From NCBI GenBank assembly GCA_015075005.1, contig JABTVC010000001.1, positions 930,001-994,000 on the forward strand: DNA of 64,000 nt, written 5' to 3'. Each line of letters starts with the position of its first letter. The first letter of the stretch is position 1. Both the position numbers and the translations under genes were made by a program. Source of the DNA: Planctomycetia bacterium (GTDB lineage Bacteria > Planctomycetota > Brocadiia > Brocadiales > Brocadiaceae). Below, piece by piece: positions 9,289-18,302 of this stretch. The notes under the pieces were generated by a model. That model made no database searches and was not told the origin of the DNA. It was given only the letters and a program-made list of their open reading frames with translations.

Positions 9289-10245
9289 ATTATTCTCCAT
9301 ATCTTTCAATATCTCATACTTCCCCAACCCAAATGACGTCCCTTTCCCCACATGCACGTACTCACCCAGTCTTAATAAGAGCATGGAATCTGATATATCG
9401 CCTTCATATGAAATCGTGCCGGTAACACCACCCAGTGACATCCACTCTTCCTGCCTTGTGGAATAGCGTTTCCAGTCAAACCAGTGCGTATCCGATTTTA
9501 TCAGCTTAACGGCAGTGGCCTTTTCGATGAGGCCTTTAAAATCTATCTCCAATTTTTCCCCACAATGGAAATAAGACAAAGACGAAATACGGCGCAAGAG
9601 GTTCCTGATGAGCACATGAAATTCGATCTTGTCCGTTATATGACCGTCAAAACGGAATCGTAGGGGGGTGTGGAGTGAAAGGGTCGTTTTGAGAGATGCA
9701 AAACTTTGAGGATTGAGTTGACCGGCTTGTATGATGGGATAATTGCCGGTGAGCGTCCGGGTTTTATTATGGTAAATCTGGACCGATTCGTTATCCAACC
9801 CTATGCCTTCCACCTGCAACAGATCGTATTTGCCCCTGCCCTGGCCGATCCCTTTCTTGCCCAATTCGGTAAAGGTATAGATAAAATAGGGCAGGTAGTC
9901 TATGGCGTTACCGATGAGGATCAAATGGAAGGGGAATTCTTCGCCGGGTGCAAAGGACTGTTTTTCGGTAATCGGTGGTTCGATAACAAAGGGATGGGGC
10001 ACTTTCGGATAGAGACGGAGCATTTCGGTGTCTTCAGGCGGTGGGGTTTCAAAGATGTACGAATAGATGCATTTCTGCTTCAGGAGACAGCCGTCACATG
10101 CCTTGTCCTTGATTACACAGACGACCCGCTTAAAGGCATATCCAAAACCACCACGAAAGGCTGAACCTTTATAGGCAGGAAAGCGTATGTGCTCTTTGGC
10201 GCAGATGGTGAATCTGAATTTTGCCAGTCGAAATGTTTCGAGCAT
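9271..10245 (-). CDS. cas6: Cas6 CRISPR pre-crRNA endoribonuclease
   Basis: 324 residues. The C-terminal glycine-rich loop (HVGKGTSFGLGKYEIL, near residue 300) is the standard Cas6 RAMP signature. The N-terminal region has ICAKEHIRFPAYKGSAFRGG, and a cysteine cluster CDGCLLKQKC near residue 53 is common in the larger Cas6 proteins of type III systems. Cas6 cuts the pre-crRNA within the repeat to give the 8-nt 5' handle used by Cmr complexes. The gene lies 1.4 kb upstream of cmr1 in the same orientation, separated by toxin-antitoxin debris. Its last residues (SPQRR) are encoded by an inserted intergenic repeat, so the original C-terminus was probably a little different. Confidence 0.9.
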   Translation of the reverse strand: MLETFRLAKFRFTICAKEHIRFPAYKGSAFRGGFGYAFKRVVCVIKDKACDGCLLKQKCIYSYIFETPPPEDTEMLRLYPKVPHPFVIEPPITEKQSFAPGEEFPFHLILIGNAIDYLPYFIYTFTELGKKGIGQGRGKYDLLQVEGIGLDNESVQIYHNKTRTLTGNYPIIQAGQLNPQSFASLKTTLSLHTPLRFRFDGHITDKIEFHVLIRNLLRRISSLSYFHCGEKLEIDFKGLIEKATAVKLIKSDTHWFDWKRYSTRQEEWMSLGGVTGTISYEGDISDSMLLLRLGEYVHVGKGTSFGLGKYEILKDMENNSPQRR

Positions 10246-10345
10246 AGAAAACCTGTTAAATGTTGGTTTACTGCCATCAAAAGCAACTTCCTAAAGAGCA
10301 ATCTATCGTAATATAGGTACATCCATGCAAAAAATCAATGGGAAA

Positions 10346-10383
10346 ACAAAAATAGTCTGATATGCCATTTCCGACATGCCAGG
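10346..10383 (-). repeat. 38-bp dispersed repeat, copy 1 (upstream of cas6)
   Basis: On the minus strand this 38-bp block reads TGGCATGTCGGAAATGGCAT and continues to TTTTTGTTT. It matches 51370-51407 (plus strand) at 35 of 38 positions. It lies about 100 bp upstream of the cas6 start, pointing towards it. Its function is unknown. Confidence 0.75.
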
Positions 10384-10458
10384 CTACTTTTTAAGTTCCG
10401 GAAAATGCCTTAAAATAACCAGAAAATAAAAGACTGCAGGAAAACGTAAAAAAGCACA

Positions 10459-11085
10459 TCAGGAAGCCCCGTATTTTTCATAATAAACGATCTTTTTAAG
10501 GTCAAATCTTGGTCGTTGGGGTGGGTCTTCGGCAGGATAGCCTGTGGGGAGGAGCGCGATGATCTCTATGTCTTTTGGAATTTCAAGTATTTCTTTGACC
10601 TTGTTGTCATCAAACCATCGTACCCAGCACGTGCCTAACCCAAGCTCTACGGCCTGAAGGACCATGTGTTCAATGGCAATATCGGTATTTCCTGTGGCGG
10701 CAATCAGCAGATGCCATTTCATGTCGGCACTCATTCCACCCTTTTTCAATGACGGGACAAAGACCTCACGGGTCTTCGCCGGTAATGCACCTGCTGCAAT
10801 GAGTTCATCTATTCGTTCGGGAAATTTGCCAAACGCCTTGATGTCTGCGCAGCAGGCAATGATCACCGGCGCCTGACCAACGTGACGCTGATTATATGAG
10901 GCGGCTTGCAATTTTTGTCTTGTATCCGTATCTTTTACTACGATAAATCTCCACGGCTGCGTGTTGGAACCTGATGGAGCAAGGCGTGCACTATCTAATA
11001 GTTGTAATATCAAATCGTCAGATACAGGATCGGGCTTAAATTTTCTGATACTGCGGCGTTTATTAATTGCCTCTCGAACGTTCAT
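10459..11085 (-). CDS. Nitroreductase-family FMN oxidoreductase
   Basis: 208 residues. The N-terminus INKRRSIRKFKPDPV and the SARLAPSGSNTQPWRFIVV segment are the standard nitroreductase FMN-binding motifs. A later EHMVLQAVELGLGTCW stretch and a C-terminal ALLPTGYPAE are also typical. Such proteins are cytoplasmic homodimeric flavoproteins reducing nitro, quinone or flavin substrates with NAD(P)H. The true substrate cannot be told from sequence. The gene stands alone, with 213 bp to cas6 and a long AT-rich upstream region. Confidence 0.9.
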   Translation of the reverse strand: MNVREAINKRRSIRKFKPDPVSDDLILQLLDSARLAPSGSNTQPWRFIVVKDTDTRQKLQAASYNQRHVGQAPVIIACCADIKAFGKFPERIDELIAAGALPAKTREVFVPSLKKGGMSADMKWHLLIAATGNTDIAIEHMVLQAVELGLGTCWVRWFDDNKVKEILEIPKDIEIIALLPTGYPAEDPPQRPRFDLKKIVYYEKYGAS

Positions 11086-11123
11086 AAATTATGATTATTC
11101 CTTTTTAGCACAGATATAAAATT

Positions 11124-11156
11124 AACCCTGTCAGGGTTTGAAACCCTGACAGGGTT
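11124..11156. repeat. Perfect palindromic REP-like element
   Basis: Two 16-bp arms (AACCCTGTCAGGGTTT and its complement) flank a single G at 11140. A related palindrome sits at 62739-62765. It could act as a bidirectional terminator or be a mobile REP-type sequence. The remaining DNA up to 11418 is AT-rich and shows no gene. Confidence 0.75.
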
Positions 11157-11418
11157 GACTCACGCATTTCGTACCTCGGATTTTGTCTTTTCCGACACGT
11201 TCGGGTCAGGTTAAAATCAACCAAATTATTTCATAAGACTTATAAGAATTCAATTCTTTTATGCTTGACAATTATAGTTAAATAAATTCCAATAACCAGA
11301 AAATATTTGAATTTTGCTCATTGGTTCCTAAAAGATGCTGAAGATTAAATATGTATACGGGTTTTATTGGCTTGTTTAGTAGTGGTTTTTCGAATCTTTG
11401 TTTTTATTTAACGCATGT

Positions 11419-11964
11419 ATGGTAAAGGTCAACATAAATAAATCAGTTTTAGAACTTGTTGTAGGTGATATTACAGCACAGGAAACGGATGCCGTTGTTA
11501 ATGCTGCAAATACAAGCCTTTTAGGTGGTGGCGGGGTAGATGGGGCGATCCACAGGGCAGGAGGGCCCAAGATCCTGGAGGAATGCAAGGTCTTGGGAAG
11601 ATGTCCAACAGGAGAGGCACGTATCACCACGGGAGGAAATTTGAAAGTGAGGTACGTAATTCACACCGTAGGTCCTGTTTACTCGGGAGGCAGGCATCGC
11701 GAAGCGGAGCTGCTGGCAAACGCATACAAAAACAGCCTCTGTCTTGCCTCTCAATACAAACTCAGGAGCGTAGCATTCCCATCCATTAGTACCGGTGCCT
11801 ATGGGTATCCAATTCATGAGGCTGCCCCGATTGCTTTACGGGCAATAATAGACTATGTAAAGACCCATACTGATATTCAACAGGTACGTTTTGTGCTTTT
11901 CGATCAGGAGGCATATCAAGTTTACGAAAAGACTTTGCACGAACTTAAGAAGCAAAACGCGTAA
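11419..11964 (+). CDS. Macrodomain protein (ADP-ribosyl hydrolase type)
   Basis: 181 residues, nearly all macrodomain. It has VVGDITAQETDAVVNAANTS, then GGGGVDGAIHRAGG, and later SISTGAYGYP, the three ligand-loop motifs of the MacroD/YmdB class. These enzymes bind ADP-ribose and remove it from O-acetyl-ADP-ribose or modified proteins and nucleic acids. The start at 11419 matches the family N-terminus; an upstream in-frame ATG at 11398 would add seven unrelated residues. The product is probably cytoplasmic. The next gene is 64 bp downstream in the same direction. Confidence 0.93.
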   Translation: MVKVNINKSVLELVVGDITAQETDAVVNAANTSLLGGGGVDGAIHRAGGPKILEECKVLGRCPTGEARITTGGNLKVRYVIHTVGPVYSGGRHREAELLANAYKNSLCLASQYKLRSVAFPSISTGAYGYPIHEAAPIALRAIIDYVKTHTDIQQVRFVLFDQEAYQVYEKTLHELKKQNA

Positions 11965-12028
11965 CTTCATGTCCATTAACAAAAAAGAGTATATGCTGAG
12001 TAAAATACCATTTTAGAAAGGAGAAGAT

Positions 12029-12190
12029 ATGAAGAGGATTGGGCATTGGAGCAAGAACCCTAAAGGAGTTTTTTTTGATGAAAGTCACACGCTGAAGACA
12101 TATTGGGACAAGGAAAAGTATTGTTTTCGGTGCGGAAATTGTAATACAGAAATCAAAGAAGGAGTTATTTGTAATTGTGCAAGAAAATAA
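12029..12190 (+). CDS. Small zinc-binding protein
   Basis: A 53-residue frame with a good AAGGAG box begins MKRIGHWSKNPKGVFFDESH. It carries a CFRCGNC...CNC cysteine cluster at residues 37-50, which should bind one zinc ion. It has no signal peptide. It lies between the macrodomain gene and a strong terminator hairpin, and may be co-transcribed with the former. I do not recognise a named family. Confidence 0.65.
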   Translation: MKRIGHWSKNPKGVFFDESHTLKTYWDKEKYCFRCGNCNTEIKEGVICNCARK

Positions 12191-12208
12191 ATCACACATA
12201 AGCTATCA

Positions 12209-12238
12209 TGGAGAGATGCATTGCGATGCATCTCTCCA
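12209..12238. terminator. Hairpin between convergent genes
   Basis: A perfect 13-bp stem (TGGAGAGATGCAT / ATGCATCTCTCCA) with a TGCG loop lies between two convergent genes. The plus-strand tail (GCTTTATT) is only moderately T-rich. It probably terminates transcription from both sides. Confidence 0.7.
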
Positions 12239-12241
12239 GCT

Positions 12242-12835
12242 TTATTCCATCTCTTTTTTTAGTTTTTCGATTACTTCCCTGATGACCTTGCTTGCTAATT
12301 CAATTTCATCCTTGTATGATGCACTCTCATTCGCTTCTACAGACCACAAAATCCGGCCATTTTTGGTATCCAGACATTCTGCAGTGAAAGACACAGTTCC
12401 CCGTTCATAGACCGGCATCCTTGATAAGTCAAAGCTATGTATCTTGCCAATAATCACGGCATCTGCTTTTAATATCTTTCCCAGTGCGGTATAATCCCTC
12501 CGTTTGACGAGTTCCACTTCCTTCGCCCTTCCAATCCGTATCTTATCCCTGACCTCTGACCGGGTTAAAATTTTATAGATATTCCATGACAGCAGTTCAT
12601 TGGTCATTATCGTTGCGAGCATTTCACCTGCATCAGGGTTACTGATTGTTTTTATAAAAACGCCCGTTACTGCGTTGTCCTGGATGAGTTTGTCATCAAA
12701 ACGCATCACGGCCAGGGTCTTTATATCGTGAGAAGGAATATCTATGTCTATATTTATCACGCTCGTGGAAGTTGTCTTACAGCCGATACATACCATACAT
12801 ACTACCAGGACTAAAAATATCGTTAGTCTGTTCAT
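12242..12835 (-). CDS. Outer-membrane-type lipoprotein, CsgG/LpoB-like fold
   Basis: The start at 12835 (MNRLTIFLVLVVCMVCIGC) gives a normal lipoprotein signal with a CIGC lipobox; seven upstream residues in the open frame have no support. The mature part has KTLAVMRFDD near the start, then LKADAVIIGKIHSFD and a C-terminal AECLDTKNGRILWSVE. This is the strand pattern of CsgG/LpoB-type proteins that bind in the periplasm to envelope machinery. A second such protein is at 36522-37115 and a broken one at 39478. The exact role is unknown. Confidence 0.75.
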   Translation of the reverse strand: MNRLTIFLVLVVCMVCIGCKTTSTSVINIDIDIPSHDIKTLAVMRFDDKLIQDNAVTGVFIKTISNPDAGEMLATIMTNELLSWNIYKILTRSEVRDKIRIGRAKEVELVKRRDYTALGKILKADAVIIGKIHSFDLSRMPVYERGTVSFTAECLDTKNGRILWSVEANESASYKDEIELASKVIREVIEKLKKEME

Positions 12836-12856
12836 AAACCCTCCGTAAAAGCACAA

Positions 12857-13199
12857 ATCTTTTTTTCTCTGATTTCAAGATTCCCATTTTCCTCCGGTTT
12901 TCTCAGCCCGCTTATTCACATCCAGCAATATCACGATCCATCCATAACTAAGCCTGTACATATGCATTTATAAAAACATATATTCATGAGGTCAACAAAA
13001 AACTATAAAAAATATTTATTATGCATTCAGTGAAAACTCAGTTTTGTCTTGAGAATATTCAATAAAATGCTTATATTCACTATCAAAAGAATTATTACTG
13101 TGAAAGTTGAGCCTGCATGAGAAATAGATTTTCAGGATGACTTGAAAACCTGGGTTATTTTTATAATGGATAGCCATTACGTAATGGTGGGGAGAATTT
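12857..13199. other. Intergenic, no gene seen
   Basis: This AT-rich divergent region lies between the lipoprotein and the triheme cytochrome gene. It should hold both promoters, but I could not pick out a convincing -35/-10 pair. There are no open frames with ribosome sites. Confidence 0.5.
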
Positions 13200-13922
13200 A
13201 TGATGAGCTTTTTTTTATTATTGTTTGCAGTATGTACACTTACTTCTGAAGCTTATGGCCAGACACAGGAAACTCAAGAAAAATTCGAATACAAAGCGCC
13301 ACAGTTTTTGTATGAAGAAAAATGTTCAAAATGTCATACCCTTGAGCGAGTATTTGCAGAACCGAAAACGGAAAATGAATGGCGAATTTGCATCACCCGA
13401 ATGATAGGAAAAAGCCCGTTATGGATTACAGCGGAAGAGAGTGTCCAAATAATAGATGAGATCATTGGGGGAAAAAAGGATATTCTCGTTTCCACACCAA
13501 TTCAAAAGAAACAGTATGCTGATGTCCAATTACTTTTTGTCGACCGGTGTACAAGGTGTCATCCGATAAACAGGATACTCAAGCAAAACAAAACAAGGGA
13601 AGAGTGGCAGGAAACCATCCTGCGGATGCGCGAAAATGCACCTGAATTATTCTTAGACGAAGACATCCCTGTCATTACGGAATACCTTGCCGAAAGGGGA
13701 AAAATTATGCGAGACGATATAGCTGCTCAGATCATGGTGGAAAAATGCCTTGTATGTCATGAGGTGGGCAGAATATTGTTAGAGCGGAAATCCAGGAAGG
13801 GTTGGGAAGATTGTGTTGTTGATATGCGTGTACTGGCCAGGCAAAAATTTCAAAAAGACTGGTTCAGCAGTGATGAATTCAGGCTTATCGTTGATCTGCT
13901 TGTAAAGACGCAGGGGTCTTAA
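13200..13922 (+). CDS. Periplasmic triheme cytochrome c with three repeated modules
   Basis: 240 residues starting with a signal peptide ending near SEAYGQ. Three haem-binding motifs (CSKCH, CTRCH, CLVCH) are spaced about 75 residues apart. Each sits in a similar module: haem motif, then R-[VI]-[FL], then a tryptophan and a W-x(6)-RM-like helix (EWRICITRM, EWQETILRM, GWEDCVVDM). The Met in each module is a candidate sixth haem ligand. The protein looks like an internal triplication of a small cytochrome and is probably a periplasmic electron carrier. A GGGGAG box precedes the start. No partner enzyme lies next to it. Confidence 0.85.
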   Translation: MMSFFLLLFAVCTLTSEAYGQTQETQEKFEYKAPQFLYEEKCSKCHTLERVFAEPKTENEWRICITRMIGKSPLWITAEESVQIIDEIIGGKKDILVSTPIQKKQYADVQLLFVDRCTRCHPINRILKQNKTREEWQETILRMRENAPELFLDEDIPVITEYLAERGKIMRDDIAAQIMVEKCLVCHEVGRILLERKSRKGWEDCVVDMRVLARQKFQKDWFSSDEFRLIVDLLVKTQGS

Positions 13923-14109
13923 TGGATTTATTTGTGCCCTAACTTTCTCGTTTTGCCGGAAGCGTACCCCTGTGGCTTCATAGCTCTTTTGCCTTGTAAA
14001 GGTAAGCCTTTCATGCTATATTTTAAATAAAATCAATCCATATACTAATGACAAATCGGGAAGAAAACCATAGAAATAGCTCCATGGAATAAGCGTCGAC
14101 GAGAAAGTC

Positions 14110-14247
14110 CGTTTTGGCAAACCTGTCATTACAGGGACACGAGTTCCTGTATATCTTATATATCTTATCCCTGGTAAACTGGCAGGAGGGATGACTTATG
14201 AAGAGGTTATGGCTGAATATGAGATTACACGTGAAGAGATATATTAG
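14110..14247 (+). pseudogene. DUF433-like antitoxin remnant
   Basis: The frame reads RFGKPVITGTRVPVYLIYLI, then KLAGGMTYEEVMAEYEITREEIY and stop. This is the core of DUF433 proteins, which are usually paired with a DUF5615 PIN-like toxin. The expected N-terminus is out of frame upstream (14050-14110). The next 60 bp show another frame change, and a DUF5615-like start follows at 14308. Confidence 0.7.
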
Positions 14248-14307
14248 CAGTTCCCGATTACGCAGCCAAGACCTTGTCAAGAGAAGAAATACGGGCAGTA
14301 AGTTAAC

Positions 14308-14376
14308 ATGCCAAGGTTTTTAATCGATGAAGATATACCACGCTCTGCTGCTGAAGCTCTCAAAGGTGAGGATTAG
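14308..14376 (+). pseudogene. DUF5615 PIN-like toxin remnant
   Basis: 22 codons read MPRFLIDEDIPRSAAEALKG before a stop. MxFLxDEDxP is the typical start of DUF5615 PIN-like proteins, in which these first acidic residues are part of the nuclease site. The rest of the domain (about 90 residues) is missing or unreadable. It follows the DUF433 remnant, as in intact pairs. Confidence 0.6.
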
Positions 14377-14485
14377 AAAAGGGTGAAGTTGTTTATAGAG
14401 TCTATGCTATCGTGAAATATTCGATGAAGGGACGACAACTAACTGGAAATTACCATAAAATTAAATCATTTCAGAGATAAAACGT

Positions 14486-15988
14486 ATGAAAATTACTTTT
14501 CTCGTACCACCTCCTGTTGATGGAAATGTTCCTGAGCGGGTTGCAGGTTGTGCCTATCTGCTCTATTATGTCCCAAACATCTTTCTTCTGAGTGCTGCCG
14601 CCGTCCTGGAAAAGGGAGGTTACGAAGTTAAATACATCGAAACCACTATTAAGAAGTGGGATCGGGGACATCTTCTGGCATTTTTGAGAGAAGACCTGAG
14701 CGACGTCTATTGCTTCTATTCTGTCAATCTCTCCCAAGATACCGACTTCCAGGCCCTCAAAGATATTCGCAAGGTAAGAGATAATGTGCCAATTGTATTT
14801 TTCGGTCCTGCACCATCTGATAGACCAGCAGAATTTGTGGTAGACGAAAATGCCTATGTTGTCAGGGGTGAGCCGGAATATACCATGCCTGAGCTGATAA
14901 AGGCACTTGAGACCAAATCGACTATTAACGGTATAAAAAGTGTATCTTTTAGAAATAAAAGTGGAACTCATATAAGTCATAGACGTATAGAAAAAACCCC
15001 TTCACAAGGGGGGGGTGGAGGAATGGAAAATACATTCTCAGGTGAAATCATTCATAATGTTAACAGAGAACCGATAGAAGACTTGGATGCATTGCCATTT
15101 CCAGCCAGACACCTCCTGGAAGAAAGGGATGTTTATTACAATCCCAAGTTGGGAAAACGCCCCTTTACGGCTGTTTGTACTTCGCGGGGCTGTTCCTATC
15201 GCTGTATCTATTGCGTTCCGTCTTCTCTGAGTTTTTCCAGGGAATTGGAATACAAACATCAGTCAGGAAAGAAACCACCGGTGAGAAAGAGGTCTCCTGA
15301 GAATATTATTGAGGAATTTAAATTACTAAAATCACAGGGTTATAAGGCCGTAAACGTGCAGGACGATCAGTTTGTATGGGGTGAAGAGCGGACGGTTAAG
15401 ATTTGCGAGGGTATCAAAGACCTTGGTATTGTATGGGGGTGTTCAGCACGGTCAGACCATCTGAACGAACCCATTGTAAAGGCCATGTCTGCCGCGCATT
15501 GCAAATTTATCGACCTTGGTGTTGAATCATTTAACCAGGAGATATTAGATTACGTAAAGAAAGATATTGATGTTAAAAAAAATGAAGAGGCCATCAATCT
15601 GGTGAAAAAATATGGCATATCGGCTAAGATTAATATTATGTTCGGGGCATCACCATTGGAGACAATGGACACGATAAAAAAGAATATGGAAGAGGTCAAA
15701 CGGTTGAAGGTAGATCAGGTTATGTATAACATCGCCAACCCTTTCCCCGGGACAGAATTTTATAAGATTGCCAGGGAAAATAAATTATTCGTTTATGGAG
15801 ACTATAAACCTGTCAATGTCGCAAAGGAAGCAAACATTGCCTATCCGCACCTTGGCAAGGCAGATCTTGAAAGTGCAGTACGCCGGGCCAACTTTGAATT
15901 TTTTTTGACTCCCCGATTCATTTTTAAAAACATTCGGCGATTGGGTTCCCTGGATTCCTTAAAGGCCATGTTCAGGAAGCTTTTTTAA
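14486..15988 (+). CDS. B12-binding radical SAM protein
   Basis: 500 residues. The N-terminal part (1-140) is a cobalamin-binding-like Rossmann domain (MKITFLVPPPVDGN ... VVRGEPEYTMPELIKAL). A radical SAM domain follows with TSRGCSYRCIYC near residue 236 (CxxxCxxC cluster) and a VGVESFNQEILDYVKK-type motif. Such enzymes (BchE/HpnJ/P-methylase class) modify lipids, tetrapyrroles or cofactors. The substrate here is unknown. A PSQGGGGG insertion near residue 177 is encoded by a short CCCCTTCACAAGGGGG palindrome and looks like an intruding intergenic repeat that kept the frame. The gene is followed by a glycosyltransferase and purM in the same direction. Confidence 0.9.
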   Translation: MKITFLVPPPVDGNVPERVAGCAYLLYYVPNIFLLSAAAVLEKGGYEVKYIETTIKKWDRGHLLAFLREDLSDVYCFYSVNLSQDTDFQALKDIRKVRDNVPIVFFGPAPSDRPAEFVVDENAYVVRGEPEYTMPELIKALETKSTINGIKSVSFRNKSGTHISHRRIEKTPSQGGGGGMENTFSGEIIHNVNREPIEDLDALPFPARHLLEERDVYYNPKLGKRPFTAVCTSRGCSYRCIYCVPSSLSFSRELEYKHQSGKKPPVRKRSPENIIEEFKLLKSQGYKAVNVQDDQFVWGEERTVKICEGIKDLGIVWGCSARSDHLNEPIVKAMSAAHCKFIDLGVESFNQEILDYVKKDIDVKKNEEAINLVKKYGISAKINIMFGASPLETMDTIKKNMEEVKRLKVDQVMYNIANPFPGTEFYKIARENKLFVYGDYKPVNVAKEANIAYPHLGKADLESAVRRANFEFFLTPRFIFKNIRRLGSLDSLKAMFRKLF

Positions 15989-16127
15989 GAAAGGTTTTTA
16001 ATCTGCTTTTGTTTCCGTTATTTTACCTCCCCCCTTATTCCCTCCTTGCGAAGGATGGGAAAGGGCGGTGGTTTCTTTGGTTGTGGCTCTGCCACACGGT
16101 GACCTCTGTGGCAAAGGTATTCATCTG

Positions 16128-17183
16128 ATGAAATTCTCCATCCTTGTCCCCGCGTACAATGAAGAACAATCCATATCAACATGTCTTAATTCCCTTACTT
16201 CGATTACTTCCGGTGATAAGGAGATCATTGTTGTTGACGATGCCTCGACCGATCACACGGCTCGGATCGTTGAAAAATTTCTCGATAAAGGGGTGATTCT
16301 GGTCAGACGGGAAAAGAATGGCGGAAGGGCTGCCGCCTTGAACTCAGGGTTACAAACGTCTACGGGTGACGTTGTTGTAACAACAGATGCCGATACCGTT
16401 GTGCCTTCCGATTGGTTAGAGAGGTATACGGCATGTTTTAAACATCAGGGCACGGTAGCGGTAGGGGGGGCATATCAAGCCTCTAATGAGGATGACGTAC
16501 TGGCTCATGCAACCAGCGTTTTGGATCAAATTTTGAATGGCGTATTTAAGAAGTCGCTTGTTCCTAACAAGCTGTCTGGTGTGAATTCGGCCATTCGTAG
16601 AGAGGCACTATCAAAGGCAGGAGGTTTTAACGAAAATTCGTGGTGGAGTGAAGACTCTGAGTTAGGCTGGAAATTGAAAAAAATGGGCACGATTATGTAT
16701 GATTCCGGCAATAGTGTGAAAACCCAGTATCCTGACACATGGTCTGGTATTTGGAAACGAAAGTTTTATTGGGGATATGCAATGGGTCTGAAATTTCGTG
16801 AGCAAATGCCGTTTAATATAAAATTATGGTTACGTCCCGCGATATTTATAGCGCTTTTTACAAGTCTTTTGGTGTTTCTGGTAACCATACCTTTTGGGAT
16901 GCATGTGTTTCTCGTGCCTGGTTTGATTTTCCTTATCTTTCTGAGTTCGCTAACAATTGTGTATGTTCCAGTGGGTGTAATCGTCATGGTAAGGAATAGA
17001 GATCAAAGATTCATAAAAACGCTATCTGTCCTGGCAATCTTACCTGCCGTGAGAGAGTTTGCCTATGTATGTGGTATGTGTCTGGGTTTTTGTAAAGGCA
17101 GGGTTGGCTCAATAAGACCTTCGTGGAAGGAGAACACAAGCCACAGAGATGCAGAGAAGAGGGATAAAAAGATATTAATGTAA
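16128..17183 (+). CDS. Family 2 glycosyltransferase, membrane-anchored
   Basis: 351 residues from the start at 16128 (MKFSILVPAYNEEQSISTCL); the longer open frame from 16068 adds 20 residues of unrelated character. GT2 motifs are clear: VVDDASTDHT (nucleotide binding), TTDADTVV (DxD-type), and WWSEDSELGWKLKKMG (ED catalytic region). Two or three hydrophobic segments at about residues 230-310 anchor it to the membrane. It probably transfers a sugar from a nucleotide donor to a lipid or polysaccharide acceptor. It lies 139 bp after the radical SAM gene. Confidence 0.9.
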   Translation: MKFSILVPAYNEEQSISTCLNSLTSITSGDKEIIVVDDASTDHTARIVEKFLDKGVILVRREKNGGRAAALNSGLQTSTGDVVVTTDADTVVPSDWLERYTACFKHQGTVAVGGAYQASNEDDVLAHATSVLDQILNGVFKKSLVPNKLSGVNSAIRREALSKAGGFNENSWWSEDSELGWKLKKMGTIMYDSGNSVKTQYPDTWSGIWKRKFYWGYAMGLKFREQMPFNIKLWLRPAIFIALFTSLLVFLVTIPFGMHVFLVPGLIFLIFLSSLTIVYVPVGVIVMVRNRDQRFIKTLSVLAILPAVREFAYVCGMCLGFCKGRVGSIRPSWKENTSHRDAEKRDKKILM

Positions 17184-17231
17184 TTATACTGAGAAGGGCT
17201 GTTTTTGCCTTAATTTTACTTGGAATAATTT

Positions 17232-18302
17232 ATGACAAAAAAAACAAAAAAAGGACTTTCTTACAGGGACGCCGGCGTTGATATTGACACAAAAGGTCAA
17301 TTCACCACAGATATTTACTCGAAAATGAAAACGACCTTTGGTCAGAGGGTGATTGAAAATCCTGATGGGTTCGGAGGTCTATTCGCTTTAAACTCCCGCC
17401 TGAAAAAGTATCGTCAGCCCGTGCTTGTTTCATCAACCGATGGAGTGGGCACTAAATTAAAAATCGCCTTTATGATGGATAAGCATGATACTATTGGGAT
17501 CGATCTGGTAGCCATGTGTGTCAACGACATTATCGTATTAGGGGCAGAACCCTTGTTTCTCCTGGACTACCTGGCAAGCAGCAAGATTGTACCGAAGGTA
17601 CTTCATGAAGTGCTGGATGGTATTGTGGATGGTTGTCGCCAGGCGGGTTGTGCCCTTATTGGCGGTGAAACGCCGGAGATGCCCGGATTTTATCACGAGG
17701 GGGAATACGACATCGCCGGGTTTGTGGTGGGTGTTGTTGAGAAGGACAAGATTATTACGGGCAAAACAATAAAACCCGGAGACAGGGTGATCGGTTTACG
17801 TTCGAGCGGAATCCATAGCAACGGATTTTCCCTTGTGAGAAAGGTCTTCTTTGACAAGGCAAAGATGAAGATAACCCAGAACCTTACCAAATACGGGTTG
17901 AATACTACCTTGGGGGCAGAACTGATAAAACCAACCAGGATCTACGTGAAATCGATTTTAAAGGTATTAAACAAACACAAAACTCAGAAGATCGTAAAGG
18001 GGATGGCGCATATTACGGGGGGTGGGCTACTGGAAAATATACCTCGTATATTGCCCGAAGGTTGTGCGGTTCAACTGGAAAGAGACAGATGGGATGCCCC
18101 GGGGATATTCAAAATCATACAGGACGTAGGCAATATTCATGATCATGAAATGTTTCATGTGTTTAATATGGGTATAGGGATGGTACTGATTGTATCCAAA
18201 ACTGATGTGGAAACAGTCTTAAATGACCTGAGACAGGCAAAAGAACCGGGAATAGTTATTGGTGAAGTTACGAGAGGAGATAGGATTGTACACATGGTGT
18301 GA
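17232..18302 (+). CDS. purM: Phosphoribosylformylglycinamidine cyclo-ligase (PurM)
   Basis: 356 residues, the normal length. It contains SYRDAGVDID at the N-terminus, then SSTDGVGTKLKIAF, DLVAMCVNDI, GGETPEMPG and GMAHITGGGLLENIPR, all standard PurM (AIR synthase) motifs. The enzyme makes 5-aminoimidazole ribonucleotide from FGAM with ATP in purine synthesis and is cytoplasmic. The gene stands at the end of a loose plus-strand run. Nothing is odd about it. Confidence 0.97.
   Translation: MTKKTKKGLSYRDAGVDIDTKGQFTTDIYSKMKTTFGQRVIENPDGFGGLFALNSRLKKYRQPVLVSSTDGVGTKLKIAFMMDKHDTIGIDLVAMCVNDIIVLGAEPLFLLDYLASSKIVPKVLHEVLDGIVDGCRQAGCALIGGETPEMPGFYHEGEYDIAGFVVGVVEKDKIITGKTIKPGDRVIGLRSSGIHSNGFSLVRKVFFDKAKMKITQNLTKYGLNTTLGAELIKPTRIYVKSILKVLNKHKTQKIVKGMAHITGGGLLENIPRILPEGCAVQLERDRWDAPGIFKIIQDVGNIHDHEMFHVFNMGIGMVLIVSKTDVETVLNDLRQAKEPGIVIGEVTRGDRIVHMV

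Noticed and set aside
9706..10164. 152-residue plus-strand frame opposite cas6
   Set aside because: cas6 on the minus strand has the glycine-rich loop and is the real gene.
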